A stretch of DNA of 53,821 nt from Clostridia bacterium (GCA_018433015.1 JAHDSB010000032.1:1-53821), one strand, 5' to 3'; positions 1 through 8,396 are shown, counted from the first letter of the stretch. Numbers and translations are program-made. The notes: generated from the sequence alone by a model not told the origin.

Positions 1-16
1 AAAAAAGTTAAAAGAT

Positions 17-132
17 TCCTGGTGGCAATAGCGAAGGGGTCACACCCGTTCCCATCCCGAACACGGTAGTTAAGCCCTTCAGCGCAGATGGTACTTGGTC
101 TTACGACCTGGGAGAGTATGTCGTTGCCAGGA
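17..132 (+). rRNA. rrf: 5S ribosomal RNA
   Basis: About 116 nt with the 5S hallmarks: the complementary ends TCCTGG and CCAGGA close helix I, and the internal block CCCGTTCCCATCCCGAACACG is the conserved loop B/C region. It sits at the window start, so the 16S and 23S genes of the operon should lie to the left. A perfect hairpin terminator follows 10 nt downstream. Exact end bases could shift by a few nucleotides. Confidence 0.95.
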
Positions 133-142
133 TTTATTTTTT

Positions 143-172
143 AAGAGAGATTCGTATAGAATCTCTCTTTTT
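143..172 (+). terminator. rRNA operon terminator
   Basis: A perfect 11-bp inverted repeat (AAGAGAGATTC / GAATCTCTCTT) with a 5-nt loop is followed by a T run. It lies directly after the 5S gene and would end the rRNA transcript. Confidence 0.85.
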
Positions 173-195
173 GTGTTTAATTTTATAAAATATAA

Positions 196-226
196 AAAAA
201 GCTGCACAACAATTTTGTTATGCAGC
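196..226 (-). terminator. Terminator of the minus-strand zinc-finger gene
   Basis: An 11-bp inverted repeat (201-211 with 216-226, two G-T pairs) is followed on the minus strand by seven T residues. It lies just past the stop of the gene at 255-455. Confidence 0.7.
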
Positions 227-254
227 TGAAGAAAGAAAAATATTGTCCTATAAT

Positions 255-455
255 TTATGCACTTTTATTATCTTCGTGAATTACTCCCAGACCGTTGCAA
301 GATGGGCATACATCTTCAAAGTAACCGGTATCGTTGCAACAATTACATTTAATATGGGCCAAATTAGTGAATTCAAAGGAATCTGAGTTGCGGCAATAGG
401 GGCAATCTGTAACAATATAACCGGTACCATTACAGGAGGGACATTTAACAGTCAT
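255..455 (-). CDS. Small DnaJ-type zinc-finger protein
   Basis: A 66-residue protein made almost entirely of CxxCxGxG-type elements: CPSCNGTG near residue 6, CPYC, CNCCNDTG and CPSCNGLG. These are the zinc-binding repeats of the DnaJ cysteine-rich domain, here without a J domain. The ATG at 455 is preceded by TGAGGTGAT at good spacing; a GTG nine bases further upstream lies inside that ribosome site and is unlikely to be the start. It lies 30 bp downstream of the GAPDH gene on the same strand, so the two may be cotranscribed. Free-standing proteins of this kind are common in Clostridia, with no role I can assign; zinc or RNA binding is inference only. Confidence 0.8.
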   Translation of the reverse strand: MTVKCPSCNGTGYIVTDCPYCRNSDSFEFTNLAHIKCNCCNDTGYFEDVCPSCNGLGVIHEDNKSA

Positions 456-485
456 CCGTATCACCTCATATTTTTTTAATAGGTT

Positions 486-1532
486 TTAACAAACCAATTT
501 TTCCTTAGCATAACTTGAATCTTCTGCAGAAAGGGATTTGCCGATGAAGCTTGCTAAATCAACTACACGGCAAGAATAACCCCACTCATTATCATACCAG
601 GCTAAAACTTTAGCTGAATTTGAACCAATAATCATCGTTGATAGCATGTCGACTATGGCAGAGTTACTATTATTATTGAAGTCAATTGATACTAAAGGTT
701 CATCACTGCAAGCAAGTATATTTTTCATGGCTCCTTCAGATGCTTTGACGAAAGCTTCATTAATCATTTCTTTAGTAATGGAACTTTTCAATTCAACGAC
801 TAGATCAACAAGGGAAACATTAGGTACGGGAACTCGAATAGAAATACCATCCATCTTACCTTGCAATTCCGGAATTACTAAACCCAAGGCTTTAGCTGCA
901 CCAGTTGTAGTAGGAACGATAGATTGGGTACAACCTCTGGCTCTGCGTAAATCCTTATGCCTATTGTCTAGACTACGTTGATCCGTAGTAAAGGCGTGGA
1001 TTGTAGTCATCATTCCTGAGACTATACCGAATTCATCATTAAGAACTTTAACAACAGGTGCAAGACAGTTAGTTGTACAAGAAGCGTTAGAAATAATGTG
1101 ATGTTTTTCTGGTAGATATGTATCTTCATTTACTCCCATAACTATCGTTGCATCTACATGTTTGCCGGGGGCAGTAATGATAACTTTTTTTGCACCGTTT
1201 TCTAAGTGGATTTGTGCATCATTTTTAGATTTAAATTTACCTGTGGATTCGAGAACAATATCTACTCCCAAATCACCCCAAGGTAAATTGGCCGGATTTC
1301 TATCAGATAAAACTTTGATATGCTTTCCATCAACAATTAATTCATTATCAGTTGCTTCTATACTGCACTTTAAATTACCATGTACAGAATCGTATTTTAA
1401 TAAATGTGCAAGAGAATCTGGCGCTGAAGTTCCATTGATAGCTATAACTTCTACATCAGGATTTTCTAAAGAAGCTCTTAGACACATTCTGCCAATACGC
1501 CCGAAACCATTTATTGCTAATTTAGTAGACAT
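486..1532 (-). CDS. gapB: Glyceraldehyde-3-phosphate dehydrogenase, GapB type
   Basis: 348 residues, the usual family length. The N-terminal Rossmann motif NGFGRIG is at residues 8-14, the catalytic Cys152 is in SNASCTTNC, and His179 is in TTIHA. After the second beta strand the sequence reads AINGTS: the Asp that binds the adenosine ribose of NAD in glycolytic GapA (ND at this place) is replaced by Gly34. The rest matches Bacillus subtilis GapB closely, which is the NADP-preferring gluconeogenic enzyme. I therefore read it as GapB type, not the glycolytic form. There is no pgk or tpi next to it, which also fits a stand-alone gapB. The AGGAGG ribosome site lies 9 nt before the ATG. Confidence 0.9.
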   Translation of the reverse strand: MSTKLAINGFGRIGRMCLRASLENPDVEVIAINGTSAPDSLAHLLKYDSVHGNLKCSIEATDNELIVDGKHIKVLSDRNPANLPWGDLGVDIVLESTGKFKSKNDAQIHLENGAKKVIITAPGKHVDATIVMGVNEDTYLPEKHHIISNASCTTNCLAPVVKVLNDEFGIVSGMMTTIHAFTTDQRSLDNRHKDLRRARGCTQSIVPTTTGAAKALGLVIPELQGKMDGISIRVPVPNVSLVDLVVELKSSITKEMINEAFVKASEGAMKNILACSDEPLVSIDFNNNSNSAIVDMLSTMIIGSNSAKVLAWYDNEWGYSCRVVDLASFIGKSLSAEDSSYAKEKLVC

Positions 1533-1555
1533 ATAAATACCTCCTGAAGCTAATA

Positions 1556-1615
1556 TTGCATAATAATGATGTCATATAATCAATTTATTACCTTTTAGTA
1601 TAACATATTATGCAA
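1556..1615 (-). promoter_or_regulatory. gapB promoter with candidate CcpN-like box
   Basis: On the minus strand a -10 TATACT lies at 1597-1602 with only a poor -35 (TTTCTG, 18-bp spacer), as in a regulated promoter. The -10 is embedded in TATGTTATACT (1597-1607), which fits the CcpN operator TRTGHYATAYW as I recall it. A perfect 9-bp inverted repeat, TTGCATAAT at 1556-1564 and ATTATGCAA at 1607-1615, brackets the start site. CcpN represses gapB in B. subtilis; its use here is inference. Confidence 0.4.
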
Positions 1616-1771
1616 AATCCCAGAAATATGATAACATTATTTCGACTAAAATGCAAAGTAAAATATAAAATATTTTCTCGACGAATAACCCATAAAAAGG
1701 TAAAAAATGATTAGAACCAAGACAAGAGGAGCAGAATAATTTATAGATAAATAAAGGTGGGAGGGCGGCCT

Positions 1772-2047
1772 ATGAATTACAAAGCTGTTTATAAAGGATA
1801 TGGCAACAATAAAAATGAGAAGAATATGGCATCTTTAAATGATAGAAAAGTGCTGCCTATATGTTATCTATGTAACAAAGTTCCTCCGGGAGGTATGAGA
1901 AGCGGATTCTTTTTAAAAGGGATATTCATATGCAATGAATGTGAAAAAGAGTTAATTAATTGTAATCCTAATAAAAAAGAAGAATATATGTTAACTATGG
2001 CAAAATTAAAAAATATTTTATTTAAAGGGAAAACCCCGATAAGATAG
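1772..2047 (+). CDS. csfB: Anti-sigma-G factor Gin (CsfB)
   Basis: A 91-residue protein with two CxxC knuckles, Cys31/Cys34 and Cys54/Cys57, separated by a short glycine-rich stretch (PPGGMRSGFF). This is the zinc-binding pattern of the Gin/CsfB family, which in B. subtilis holds the late sporulation factor sigma-G (and sigma-E) inactive at the wrong time or place. The N-terminal 25 residues are an extension over the short Bacillus protein. The start is the ATG behind GGAGGG (6-nt spacing); an in-frame GTG 15 bases upstream lies at the ribosome site. It opens a block of genes in the same order as the csfB region of B. subtilis, which supports the call. Confidence 0.85.
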   Translation: MNYKAVYKGYGNNKNEKNMASLNDRKVLPICYLCNKVPPGGMRSGFFLKGIFICNECEKELINCNPNKKEEYMLTMAKLKNILFKGKTPIR

Positions 2048-2062
2048 TTCTTAACGGGGTTT
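2031..2062. terminator. Hairpin between convergent genes
   Basis: The inverted repeat AAACCCCG / CGGGGTTT overlaps the ends of csfB and of the convergent small gene. The T run is short on both strands, so it is a weak bidirectional terminator at best. Confidence 0.5.
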
Positions 2063-2305
2063 AACTGTAAAGAAGTTTGTCGAACTTTTATTCTTTTTAA
2101 GCCGCTGTTGCCTTTCTCTTTCATAAAAAGAAGCTATATCCTGACGAACTTGTAAGACTTTAAGCACATCAATTCCCAAAGCACAAGATATTTCATAGTC
2201 ATTTTTATCTTTTTTAAATAAGGAAATAATCTTATTCACATCACATTTGTATTTTCTGGAGAGAGCAGAAGTATTAACCTTTTTATCGCTGGTTTTTTTT
2301 ATCAT
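2051..2305 (-). CDS. Small basic HTH-like protein, unknown function
   Basis: 84 residues, lysine-rich. Residues 14-58 (roughly LSRKYKCDVNKIISLF through LGIDVLKVLQVRQDIA) read as two short helix-turn-helix-like units, similar in feel to a sigma-region-4 or small regulator fold, but I recognise no family. The reading frame is supported by AAAGGAG 8 nt before the ATG and by the hairpin at its end. It is convergent with csfB, with 3 bp between the stops. A DNA-binding role is inference. Confidence 0.6.
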   Translation of the reverse strand: MIKKTSDKKVNTSALSRKYKCDVNKIISLFKKDKNDYEISCALGIDVLKVLQVRQDIASFYERERQQRLKKNKSSTNFFTVKPR

Positions 2306-2445
2306 AATGATTGCTCCTTTAATAGATAAGTGTAGTTTTATTTTTCCCGTTAATAAGATTATGATAGATGTTTCTTGCTAGTAGATTATAGGAACTTATG
2401 ATAAAATTGATTAATAATAGAAAATCTGGTTAATGGAATGATATT

Positions 2446-3885
2446 TTGAGAAAATCACCTTTATTAAATAAAATCACAGAATATTTACAGCAAAATAATC
2501 TTGGCTTTCATACACCGGGACATCAACAAGGAAAAGGTTGCAGTACTATATTTAAAAAGACCATTGCTAAAAATATGTTGAGAACAGATTTAACAGAAAT
2601 TCCCGGTTTAGATAATTTAAAAAACCCTGTAGGATGTATTAAAGAGTCACAAGATTTAGCTGCAGAATTATACAGAGCAAAAAAAACTTTTTTTTTAGTT
2701 AATGGCTCTACAGTTGGCTTACAAGCTGCAATTCTTGCTGTTAATAAACCCGGAGAAAAAATAGGCATATCAAGACAGTCCCACATATCTGTAATAAATG
2801 GTTTGGTATTAAGTGGTGGACAGCCTGTTGTATGTCCAGTTGCTATTAACTATACGTGGGGAATTCCTTTAGGAACTTTACCAAATGAAGTTTCCTTATT
2901 TATAGAACATAATGCTGAAATAAAAAGTCTGATACTAACCCAGCCTTCTTATCAAGGCATAGGAGGAAATGTATTTGAGATAAATAGTATTATTGCGGAA
3001 AAAGGCATTACCATAATAAGTGATGAAGCTCATGGTGCTCATTTGTATTTTCAGAATAAGCTGCCACTTTCGGCTCAACAAAGTAAAAGTGATATTGTAA
3101 TAAATAGCACTCATAAAACTTTAGGAGCCTTGACACAGGCAAGTATGCTTCATGTTAATAGGAAAGCTTTAATTAAACCTGTGCAGAGAGCTTTAGATAT
3201 ATTACAGACCACAAGTCCTTCTTATTTATTAATGGCTTCCTTAGACAGTGTGCAGGATCAAATGTCTCGTGAGGGAGAACAACTAGTTCAACAAACTTGG
3301 GAATTGGCAGAAATTCTACGCTCTCATGTTAGAGAATTAAAAGGGTACCGTATCTTACAAGATGAAATAGTGGAACCTTGGTATAAGGATCCGGGAAAAA
3401 TTGTAATTTCTGCTGCGGAATTAGGATTAACAGGATGGGATTTAGCAAGAATCTTACAAGAAAAGCATAAAATTATAGTAGAGCAGAGTGATTATTTTTA
3501 TGTGCTTCTATTGATAACAGTGGGACATTGTAAAAACGATATTGTTAAGGTAGCTGAGGCACTGAAGGATATATGTAAATATGAGGGAAAAAAGAAGTTG
3601 TCGGTTTTAAATATACCGGGAAAATTATATGAAGAAAAACCGCACCTTGAACTTACACCCAGAGAAACTTTTCTTAAAGCTAAAGCAGAAATACCAATTA
3701 ATGAAAGTTTGGGGAGAATTGCAAGCGAGCCCTTAACGATATATCCTCCAGGTATACCTCTTTTGTGGCCGGGAGAAATTATTAATAACCAACATCTGGA
3801 GTATATACAGTGGGCCAGAAAATCTAAACTTCCCATTCATGGAATATCTGCTAAAGGTGTAATTTCGGTTATTATAGAAGAATAA
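2446..3885 (+). CDS. Orn/Lys/Arg decarboxylase family protein (YaaO-like)
   Basis: 479 residues, the short form of the PLP-dependent basic amino acid decarboxylases (fold type I) without the N-terminal response-regulator-like wing. The substrate loop FHTPGHQQGKG is near residue 22, DEAHGAHL carries the PLP-ring Asp, and Lys224 in NSTHKTLGA is the Schiff-base lysine. B. subtilis has a paralogue (YaaO) at this same place, between csfB and darA; its substrate is not settled and I do not assign one. The TTG start has a poor ribosome site (TGGAATGA), but there is no better in-frame start nearby. tmk, which follows yaaO in Bacillus, is absent here. Confidence 0.85.
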   Translation: MRKSPLLNKITEYLQQNNLGFHTPGHQQGKGCSTIFKKTIAKNMLRTDLTEIPGLDNLKNPVGCIKESQDLAAELYRAKKTFFLVNGSTVGLQAAILAVNKPGEKIGISRQSHISVINGLVLSGGQPVVCPVAINYTWGIPLGTLPNEVSLFIEHNAEIKSLILTQPSYQGIGGNVFEINSIIAEKGITIISDEAHGAHLYFQNKLPLSAQQSKSDIVINSTHKTLGALTQASMLHVNRKALIKPVQRALDILQTTSPSYLLMASLDSVQDQMSREGEQLVQQTWELAEILRSHVRELKGYRILQDEIVEPWYKDPGKIVISAAELGLTGWDLARILQEKHKIIVEQSDYFYVLLLITVGHCKNDIVKVAEALKDICKYEGKKKLSVLNIPGKLYEEKPHLELTPRETFLKAKAEIPINESLGRIASEPLTIYPPGIPLLWPGEIINNQHLEYIQWARKSKLPIHGISAKGVISVIIEE

Positions 3886-3907
3886 TAAGAGTTAGGGGTG
3901 GATAATA

Positions 3908-4237
3908 TTGAAGCTTATAGTCTGCATTGTTTCTGACCAAGATGCCCCTTCTTTGTTAGAGGAACTTATGGATAAGGGTTATAGAGCTACTAAACTAGCA
4001 AGCACAGGAGGGTTCCTTAAAGAGGGCAATACAACACTGCTGATGGGCGTAACGGAGGAACAAATGGACAATGTGATAGAAATAATTAAAAATATATGTA
4101 AAGTACGTCAGCAAGTAATTACTCCCATTTCACCTTTACCCGGTCCAACGGAGTCTTTTGGACCTTTACCCTTAGAAGTATCGGCAGGTGGCGCTACTAT
4201 TTTTGTTTTAAATGTAGAAAAACATTTAAAGGTGTAG
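3908..4237 (+). CDS. darA: Cyclic-di-AMP receptor DarA (YaaQ/PstA)
   Basis: 109 residues with the PII-like ferredoxin fold. The motif KLASTGGFLKEGNTT (about residues 29-43) and the GGATIFVLNVE strand near the C-terminus are typical of DarA/PstA, which bind c-di-AMP at trimer interfaces. The downstream partner of DarA is not established in any species I know. The TTG start follows the ribosome site GTTAGGGGTGG. The next gene (yaaR) begins 6 bp after the stop, so they are cotranscribed. Confidence 0.92.
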   Translation: MKLIVCIVSDQDAPSLLEELMDKGYRATKLASTGGFLKEGNTTLLMGVTEEQMDNVIEIIKNICKVRQQVITPISPLPGPTESFGPLPLEVSAGGATIFVLNVEKHLKV

Positions 4238-4243
4238 ATATAT

Positions 4244-4696
4244 ATGCGTATAGAGAGAAAGCAAGATTCAAGAAATCCTGTTTCCACAGGGAGGCTTATT
4301 AATACAAAGAAGGTAGATCCTGCACAAGGCAAAGAATTTCCTGATGTACTAGACAAGCAGCATGCGCTTTGGAGTAAGGCTGACTTAGATGAATTGTTAA
4401 ATAAATTAGACGATATAGGTTCCCGTTTGCTGGAGAGTTTTTCTATTTATGATTTGCGAAATTATAAAGAGACTTTAAAAAACTTTCTTCATGAAACTGT
4501 AGGTAAGGCCTATAAACTGAAAGAGGAGAAGGCTTGGACAAGAAGGGGAAAACTCAAAATATATCAATGTCTAGAGCAAATTGATACAGAATTAGAAGAA
4601 TTATCAAAAACGGTCCTAAATAAGCAAAAAAACCAGCTGAAAATGATAGAAAAGTTAGATAGCATTCGGGGTTTGCTAGTGGACCTTTATTCTTAG
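4244..4696 (+). CDS. yaaR: YaaR family protein (DUF327)
   Basis: A 150-residue, mostly alpha-helical charged protein with the YaaR-family pattern: a disordered N-terminal 35 residues, then helices including DLRNYKETLKNFLHETVGKAY and the C-terminal ending RGLLVDLYS. Function is unknown in the family. Its fixed position between darA and holB is the same as in B. subtilis. The ribosome site overlaps the 3' end of darA. Confidence 0.85.
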   Translation: MRIERKQDSRNPVSTGRLINTKKVDPAQGKEFPDVLDKQHALWSKADLDELLNKLDDIGSRLLESFSIYDLRNYKETLKNFLHETVGKAYKLKEEKAWTRRGKLKIYQCLEQIDTELEELSKTVLNKQKNQLKMIEKLDSIRGLLVDLYS

Positions 4697-4711
4697 AGGA
4701 GTTTTTTATTT

Positions 4712-5686
4712 ATGACTTTTCATGAACTGAAAGGACAAAATCGTGCTGTTAAGATCTTAAAGTCAGGGGTTCATGCGGGTAGAATAGCTCATGCCTATAT
4801 GTTTTGTGGCCCGGAAGGAGTAGGAAAGAAAAAGGCGGCTTTAATTTTTGCCCAATTGTTAAACTGCAAAAGTCCTCAAGAGGGAGAGCCTTGCGATAAA
4901 TGCATAGCTTGCCAAAAGATTAAACATTATACTCACCCAGATTTACTAGAGATTGAGCCCGAAGGTACTTCTATAAAAATAGCTCAGATCAGGGATCTCC
5001 AGGAACGAGCCTATTATAAGTGTTATGAAGGTAAATTTAAGGTTATAATTATTAATGATGCTCATCTCATGACTATGGAAGCCGCGAACTGTCTGTTAAA
5101 AATATTAGAAGAGCCTCCTTTAGGTACCATTTTTATTTTATTAGTACAGGATATTGCCAAACTTCCTATAACTATAGTATCCCGTTGCCAGTATGTACCC
5201 TTTAACTATTTGGCCCAAGAAGTATTGGAAGAAATTCTTGCAGAAACAGGAGTAGAAGATAAGACTATACTAGCCTTATCCCAGGGTTCGGCGGGTAAAG
5301 CCTTGGAGTTTATTAAAGAACAAGAGTATTATAGTATTATAAATGATGCTAATAATATTATTGAATCATTGCCTGCGGCAGGATACAAGGAAATTTTGGC
5401 GTATGCGGAGCGCTTGGAAAAAAATAGAGATATGATGGAAGTAACTTTAGAGACAATGTTAAATATCTTGCGGGATAAACTCATTAGTCTTATAACTGGA
5501 AAGGAGCCGGTTATAGCTAATTTGGTGGGTGAAAGAATTAGTATACCAATTTGTTTAAAATTTATCCAAGAAATTAATAAGTGTTTTTATTATCTAAAAA
5601 ATAAATGTAATGCACGACTGGCTTTAGATGTATTATTCATTAATTTAAGAAGTATTTATAGCACAGAAAGGGGGGACAGCCCTTGA
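4712..5686 (+). CDS. holB: DNA polymerase III delta-prime subunit
   Basis: 324 residues of the AAA+ clamp-loader family. Walker A reads GPEGVGKKK near residue 32. A four-cysteine zinc module (CKSP, CDKCIAC) follows at about residues 50-65. The Walker B-like strand is VIIINDAH and the sensor region is TIVSRCQYVPF (an SRC motif). It loads the beta clamp together with tau and delta. The stop overlaps the ricT start by 4 bp, so translation is probably coupled. GAGGAG precedes the ATG. Confidence 0.93.
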   Translation: MTFHELKGQNRAVKILKSGVHAGRIAHAYMFCGPEGVGKKKAALIFAQLLNCKSPQEGEPCDKCIACQKIKHYTHPDLLEIEPEGTSIKIAQIRDLQERAYYKCYEGKFKVIIINDAHLMTMEAANCLLKILEEPPLGTIFILLVQDIAKLPITIVSRCQYVPFNYLAQEVLEEILAETGVEDKTILALSQGSAGKALEFIKEQEYYSIINDANNIIESLPAAGYKEILAYAERLEKNRDMMEVTLETMLNILRDKLISLITGKEPVIANLVGERISIPICLKFIQEINKCFYYLKNKCNARLALDVLFINLRSIYSTERGDSP

Positions 5687-6471
5687 TTAAAGTTGTAGGA
5701 GTTAGATTTAAATCGGCTGGTAAAATCTATTATTTTGATCCAGGAGAATTAGATATACCTGTAGAATCTTTTGTTATAGTGGAAACTGTTCGCGGCCTGG
5801 AGTTTGGAAAAGTAGTTATTGGTGAGAGAGAAGTACAGGAGGATGATATAGTTTTACCGTTGAAACAGGTAATTCGCTTAGCTACTCCTGAAGATATAGA
5901 GCAAATGGAAAAGAACAGAAGTAAAGAAAATGAAGCTAAAGAGATCTGTCTACAAAAAATAGCAACCCATGAATTACCTATGAAACTGGTTGACGTAGAA
6001 TATACCTTTGATGGTAGTAAAGTAATTTTTTACTTCACAGCAGAAGGACGGGTTGATTTCAGAGAATTAGTTAAGGACCTAGCCTCTGTATTTCGTACAA
6101 GAATTGAGTTGAGACAAATAGGTGTACGTGATGAAGCAAAGATGGTAGGGGGAGTAGGTTCTTGCGGTCGTGTACTATGCTGTGCCTCGTTTTTAGGGGA
6201 TTTTGAACCTGTTTCTATCCGTATGGCTAAAGATCAAAATCTTTCTCTAAATCCCACAAAGATATCGGGTATCTGTGGACGATTAATGTGTTGCTTAAAG
6301 TATGAAAATGAAGGTTATGAGTGTAATAAGTGTAATAAAAAATGTAACAAAGCAGAAGAAAAACTTTTGGAACATGAAGATGAAGATTCACTTGATAATG
6401 ATGGCATAACTAGTGAAAAGAATACGCCAGAGGCGGAAGATAATAAAAATAATGAGTCTACCTCGCCATAG
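5683..6471 (+). CDS. ricT: RicT/YaaT, PSP1-domain regulator of RNA processing
   Basis: 262 residues with a PSP1 C-terminal domain. Cysteine clusters GSCGRVLCC (around residue 161-167) and GICGRLMCC (around 198-204) are followed by CNKCNKKC. In Bacillus RicT acts with RicA and RicF, binds an Fe-S cluster, and steers RNase Y processing as well as competence, biofilm and sporulation entry. The last 40 residues are acidic and low in complexity. The TTG start overlaps the holB stop and follows GGGGGG. The place between holB and yabA is conserved in Firmicutes. Confidence 0.93.
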   Translation: MIKVVGVRFKSAGKIYYFDPGELDIPVESFVIVETVRGLEFGKVVIGEREVQEDDIVLPLKQVIRLATPEDIEQMEKNRSKENEAKEICLQKIATHELPMKLVDVEYTFDGSKVIFYFTAEGRVDFRELVKDLASVFRTRIELRQIGVRDEAKMVGGVGSCGRVLCCASFLGDFEPVSIRMAKDQNLSLNPTKISGICGRLMCCLKYENEGYECNKCNKKCNKAEEKLLEHEDEDSLDNDGITSEKNTPEAEDNKNNESTSP

Positions 6472-6484
6472 GGGGGTAACATAA

Positions 6485-6790
6485 ATGAAATTAACAGAAC
6501 GGTTGATTCAATTAGAACAACAGCAACAAAAGGTGTTAGAGGAACTAACTGCTTTAAAAATGCTGGCTTATTCTTTAGAAGAAGAAAATGAGCGTTTGCG
6601 GAGACAGCTTTGTAGCTATACTGATGAAGATAAGGCTGAAGTAGAAGCTAATATAAAGAAAATGCAAGGGGAAGGATATGATAACTTAGCTAGGTTATAT
6701 CAGCAAGGTTTTCATATTTGCCATTTGTACTTTGGGCAACCTCGTCAAGGTGACTGTCTATTTTGTATGAGCTTCTTACGTAAACTATAG
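6485..6790 (+). CDS. yabA: Replication initiation control protein YabA
   Basis: 101 residues: an N-terminal leucine-zipper-like coiled coil (about residues 1-60, with [16 protein letters not shown]) and a C-terminal zinc motif HICHLYFGQ...[12 protein letters not shown] (His/Cys then CxxC). YabA bridges DnaA and the DnaN clamp to prevent early re-initiation. The short spacing to ricT (13 bp) places it in the same operon. Confidence 0.92.
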   Translation: MKLTERLIQLEQQQQKVLEELTALKMLAYSLEEENERLRRQLCSYTDEDKAEVEANIKKMQGEGYDNLARLYQQGFHICHLYFGQPRQGDCLFCMSFLRKL

Positions 6791-6814
6791 CAGGTTCGAG
6801 GAGGCAGTTTATTA

Positions 6815-7572
6815 ATGGTAAAGCTACAAGATGATGAGACTTTGGATGATTTGCTTTTAGAGGATTTAAAGGTTATTCAAAAAAAAAAGGATTTAGATTT
6901 AATCTAGATGCAGTCTTGTTGTCTCATTTTGCTACAGTTAAAACAGGAGATAAAGTAGTTGATCTGGGGACAGGAACAGGTGTAATACCTTTCATAATTA
7001 GTACTAGAATAAAAAAAATAAATATTATCGGTGTTGAGATTCAAGAAGAACTGGCTGAAATGGCAATTCGCTCTGTCCAGTTAAATAGTAAAGAAGAAAC
7101 AATAACTATCGTTAAAGGTGACCTGCAGAATATTTATAAAGTTATCGGCGGAGGTATGCATACTTTGGTAACAGCCAACCCTCCTTATTGGTCCATAGGA
7201 GAGGGAAAAGTGAGTGCTTTGGAAGCGAAAGCCTTGGCACGCCATGAAATAGCATGTTCCTTAGAAAGTGTTGTGGCTTGTGCCAGTAAATTATTAACAT
7301 ATCAAGGACGCTTTGCGCTTATTTATCGTGCAGAGCGCCTTTTAGATGTATTAAGTCTATTACGTCAGTATAAATTGGAACCTCGACGTTTGCGGTTTGT
7401 ACATCCTTTTATTGATCGAGCTGCTAAATTAGTTCTAGTAGAAGCCAGAAAATCTGCCGGCTCGGAATTAAAAGCCTTACCACCTTTAATTGTGTATGAA
7501 AGTCCTGGGATTTATACCAGAGAGATATTAGGTTGGTATGGTAAGGAGGAAGAAACAGATGGCAGAGATTAG
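6815..7572 (+). CDS. trmN6: tRNA1(Val) (adenine-N6)-methyltransferase-like, frameshifted at A10
   Basis: A class I SAM-dependent methyltransferase (YabB/TrmN6 family) split over two frames. From the ATG at 6815 (ribosome site GAGGAGG) the first frame runs 30 codons to a TAG at 6905. The second frame, open from within the A10 run at 6879-6888, continues with KKGFRFNLDAVLLSHF, which is the family's conserved N-terminal motif, then the SAM loop VVDLGTGTGVIP and the catalytic NPPYW. A -1 shift, or one extra A, at the A10 run joins both parts into about 252 residues. This could be a homopolymer sequencing error, a true mutation, or programmed slippage. A start at the in-frame TTG at 6916 would delete the conserved motif. 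It overlaps rsmI by 14 bp. Confidence 0.85.
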
Positions 7573-8395
7573 CAACGGTACGCTTTTTATAATTGGTACG
7601 CCCATTGGCAATTTGGAAGATATTACTTTGCGCGCCTTGGATACATTAAAAAATATAGATTTAATTGCTGCCGAGGATACTCGCCAGACAAAGAAACTAT
7701 TAAATCATTTTTCCATCAATAAACCTATTGTTAGCTATCACGAACATAATAAATTCTCGAAAGGACCTGTACTTGTGCAAGAACTTCAAGCTGGAAAAAA
7801 TATTGGCTTAGTTTCTGATGCAGGTATGCCAGGAATCTCTGATCCTGGAGCGGAATTAGTTCAAGCATGCATTGAGGAAGATATTGAAATAACTGTTATC
7901 CCAGGACCTTCCGCTGTTATCACGGGATTAGTAGCTTCGGGTTTGGATACAAATGGGTTCGTTTTTGCTGGTTTTTTTCCCAGAAGCAGCAAAGAGAGAA
8001 AAAAAATATTGGATAGTTTAGGCCAGGAGCAAAGAACTATTATTTTTTACGAAAGTCCGCGCCGTCTCTTAGAAACTCTTAAAATTATTAAGGAGGCCTG
8101 GGGAGATAGGCAGTGTTGTATAGCCCGGGAGTTAACAAAGTTGTATGAAGAATTTCAGCGGGGCAAAATAAGTGATATTTTATCAGAATATGAGATAAAA
8201 ACAGTTAAAGGTGAAATTACTTTATTGCTGGAAGGAAGAACTATTCACCAGGATGCTAAACCTTCCTGGGACACTATAGAAGCCTACTATTTAGAGCTTA
8301 TAGAAGAAGGATTAGCTAGAAAAGATGCGGTTAAAGAGGCAGCCAAGCATTGGGGCATTTCTAAAAGGGAATTGTATAATAGAGTTATGAAATAA
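7559..8395 (+). CDS. rsmI: 16S rRNA (cytidine-1402-2'-O)-methyltransferase
   Basis: 278 residues of the tetrapyrrole-methylase fold. Near the start it has LFIIGTPIGNLEDITLRA, then AEDTRQTKKLL, SDAGMPGISDPGAELV and IPGPSAVI, all typical of RsmI. It methylates C1402 in the ribosomal P site. The start is the ATG behind AAGGAGGA at 7543-7550; an ATG 21 bases upstream overlaps that ribosome site. B. subtilis has yazA between yabB and rsmI; it is missing here and the genes overlap instead. Confidence 0.94.
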   Translation: MAEISNGTLFIIGTPIGNLEDITLRALDTLKNIDLIAAEDTRQTKKLLNHFSINKPIVSYHEHNKFSKGPVLVQELQAGKNIGLVSDAGMPGISDPGAELVQACIEEDIEITVIPGPSAVITGLVASGLDTNGFVFAGFFPRSSKERKKILDSLGQEQRTIIFYESPRRLLETLKIIKEAWGDRQCCIARELTKLYEEFQRGKISDILSEYEIKTVKGEITLLLEGRTIHQDAKPSWDTIEAYYLELIEEGLARKDAVKEAAKHWGISKRELYNRVMK

Positions 8396-8396
8396 C

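Noticed and set aside
646-981. Plus-strand open frame inside gapB (and a second one at 1162-1536)
   Set aside because: Both are antisense shadows of the strongly conserved GAPDH gene and have no own ribosome site or family match.
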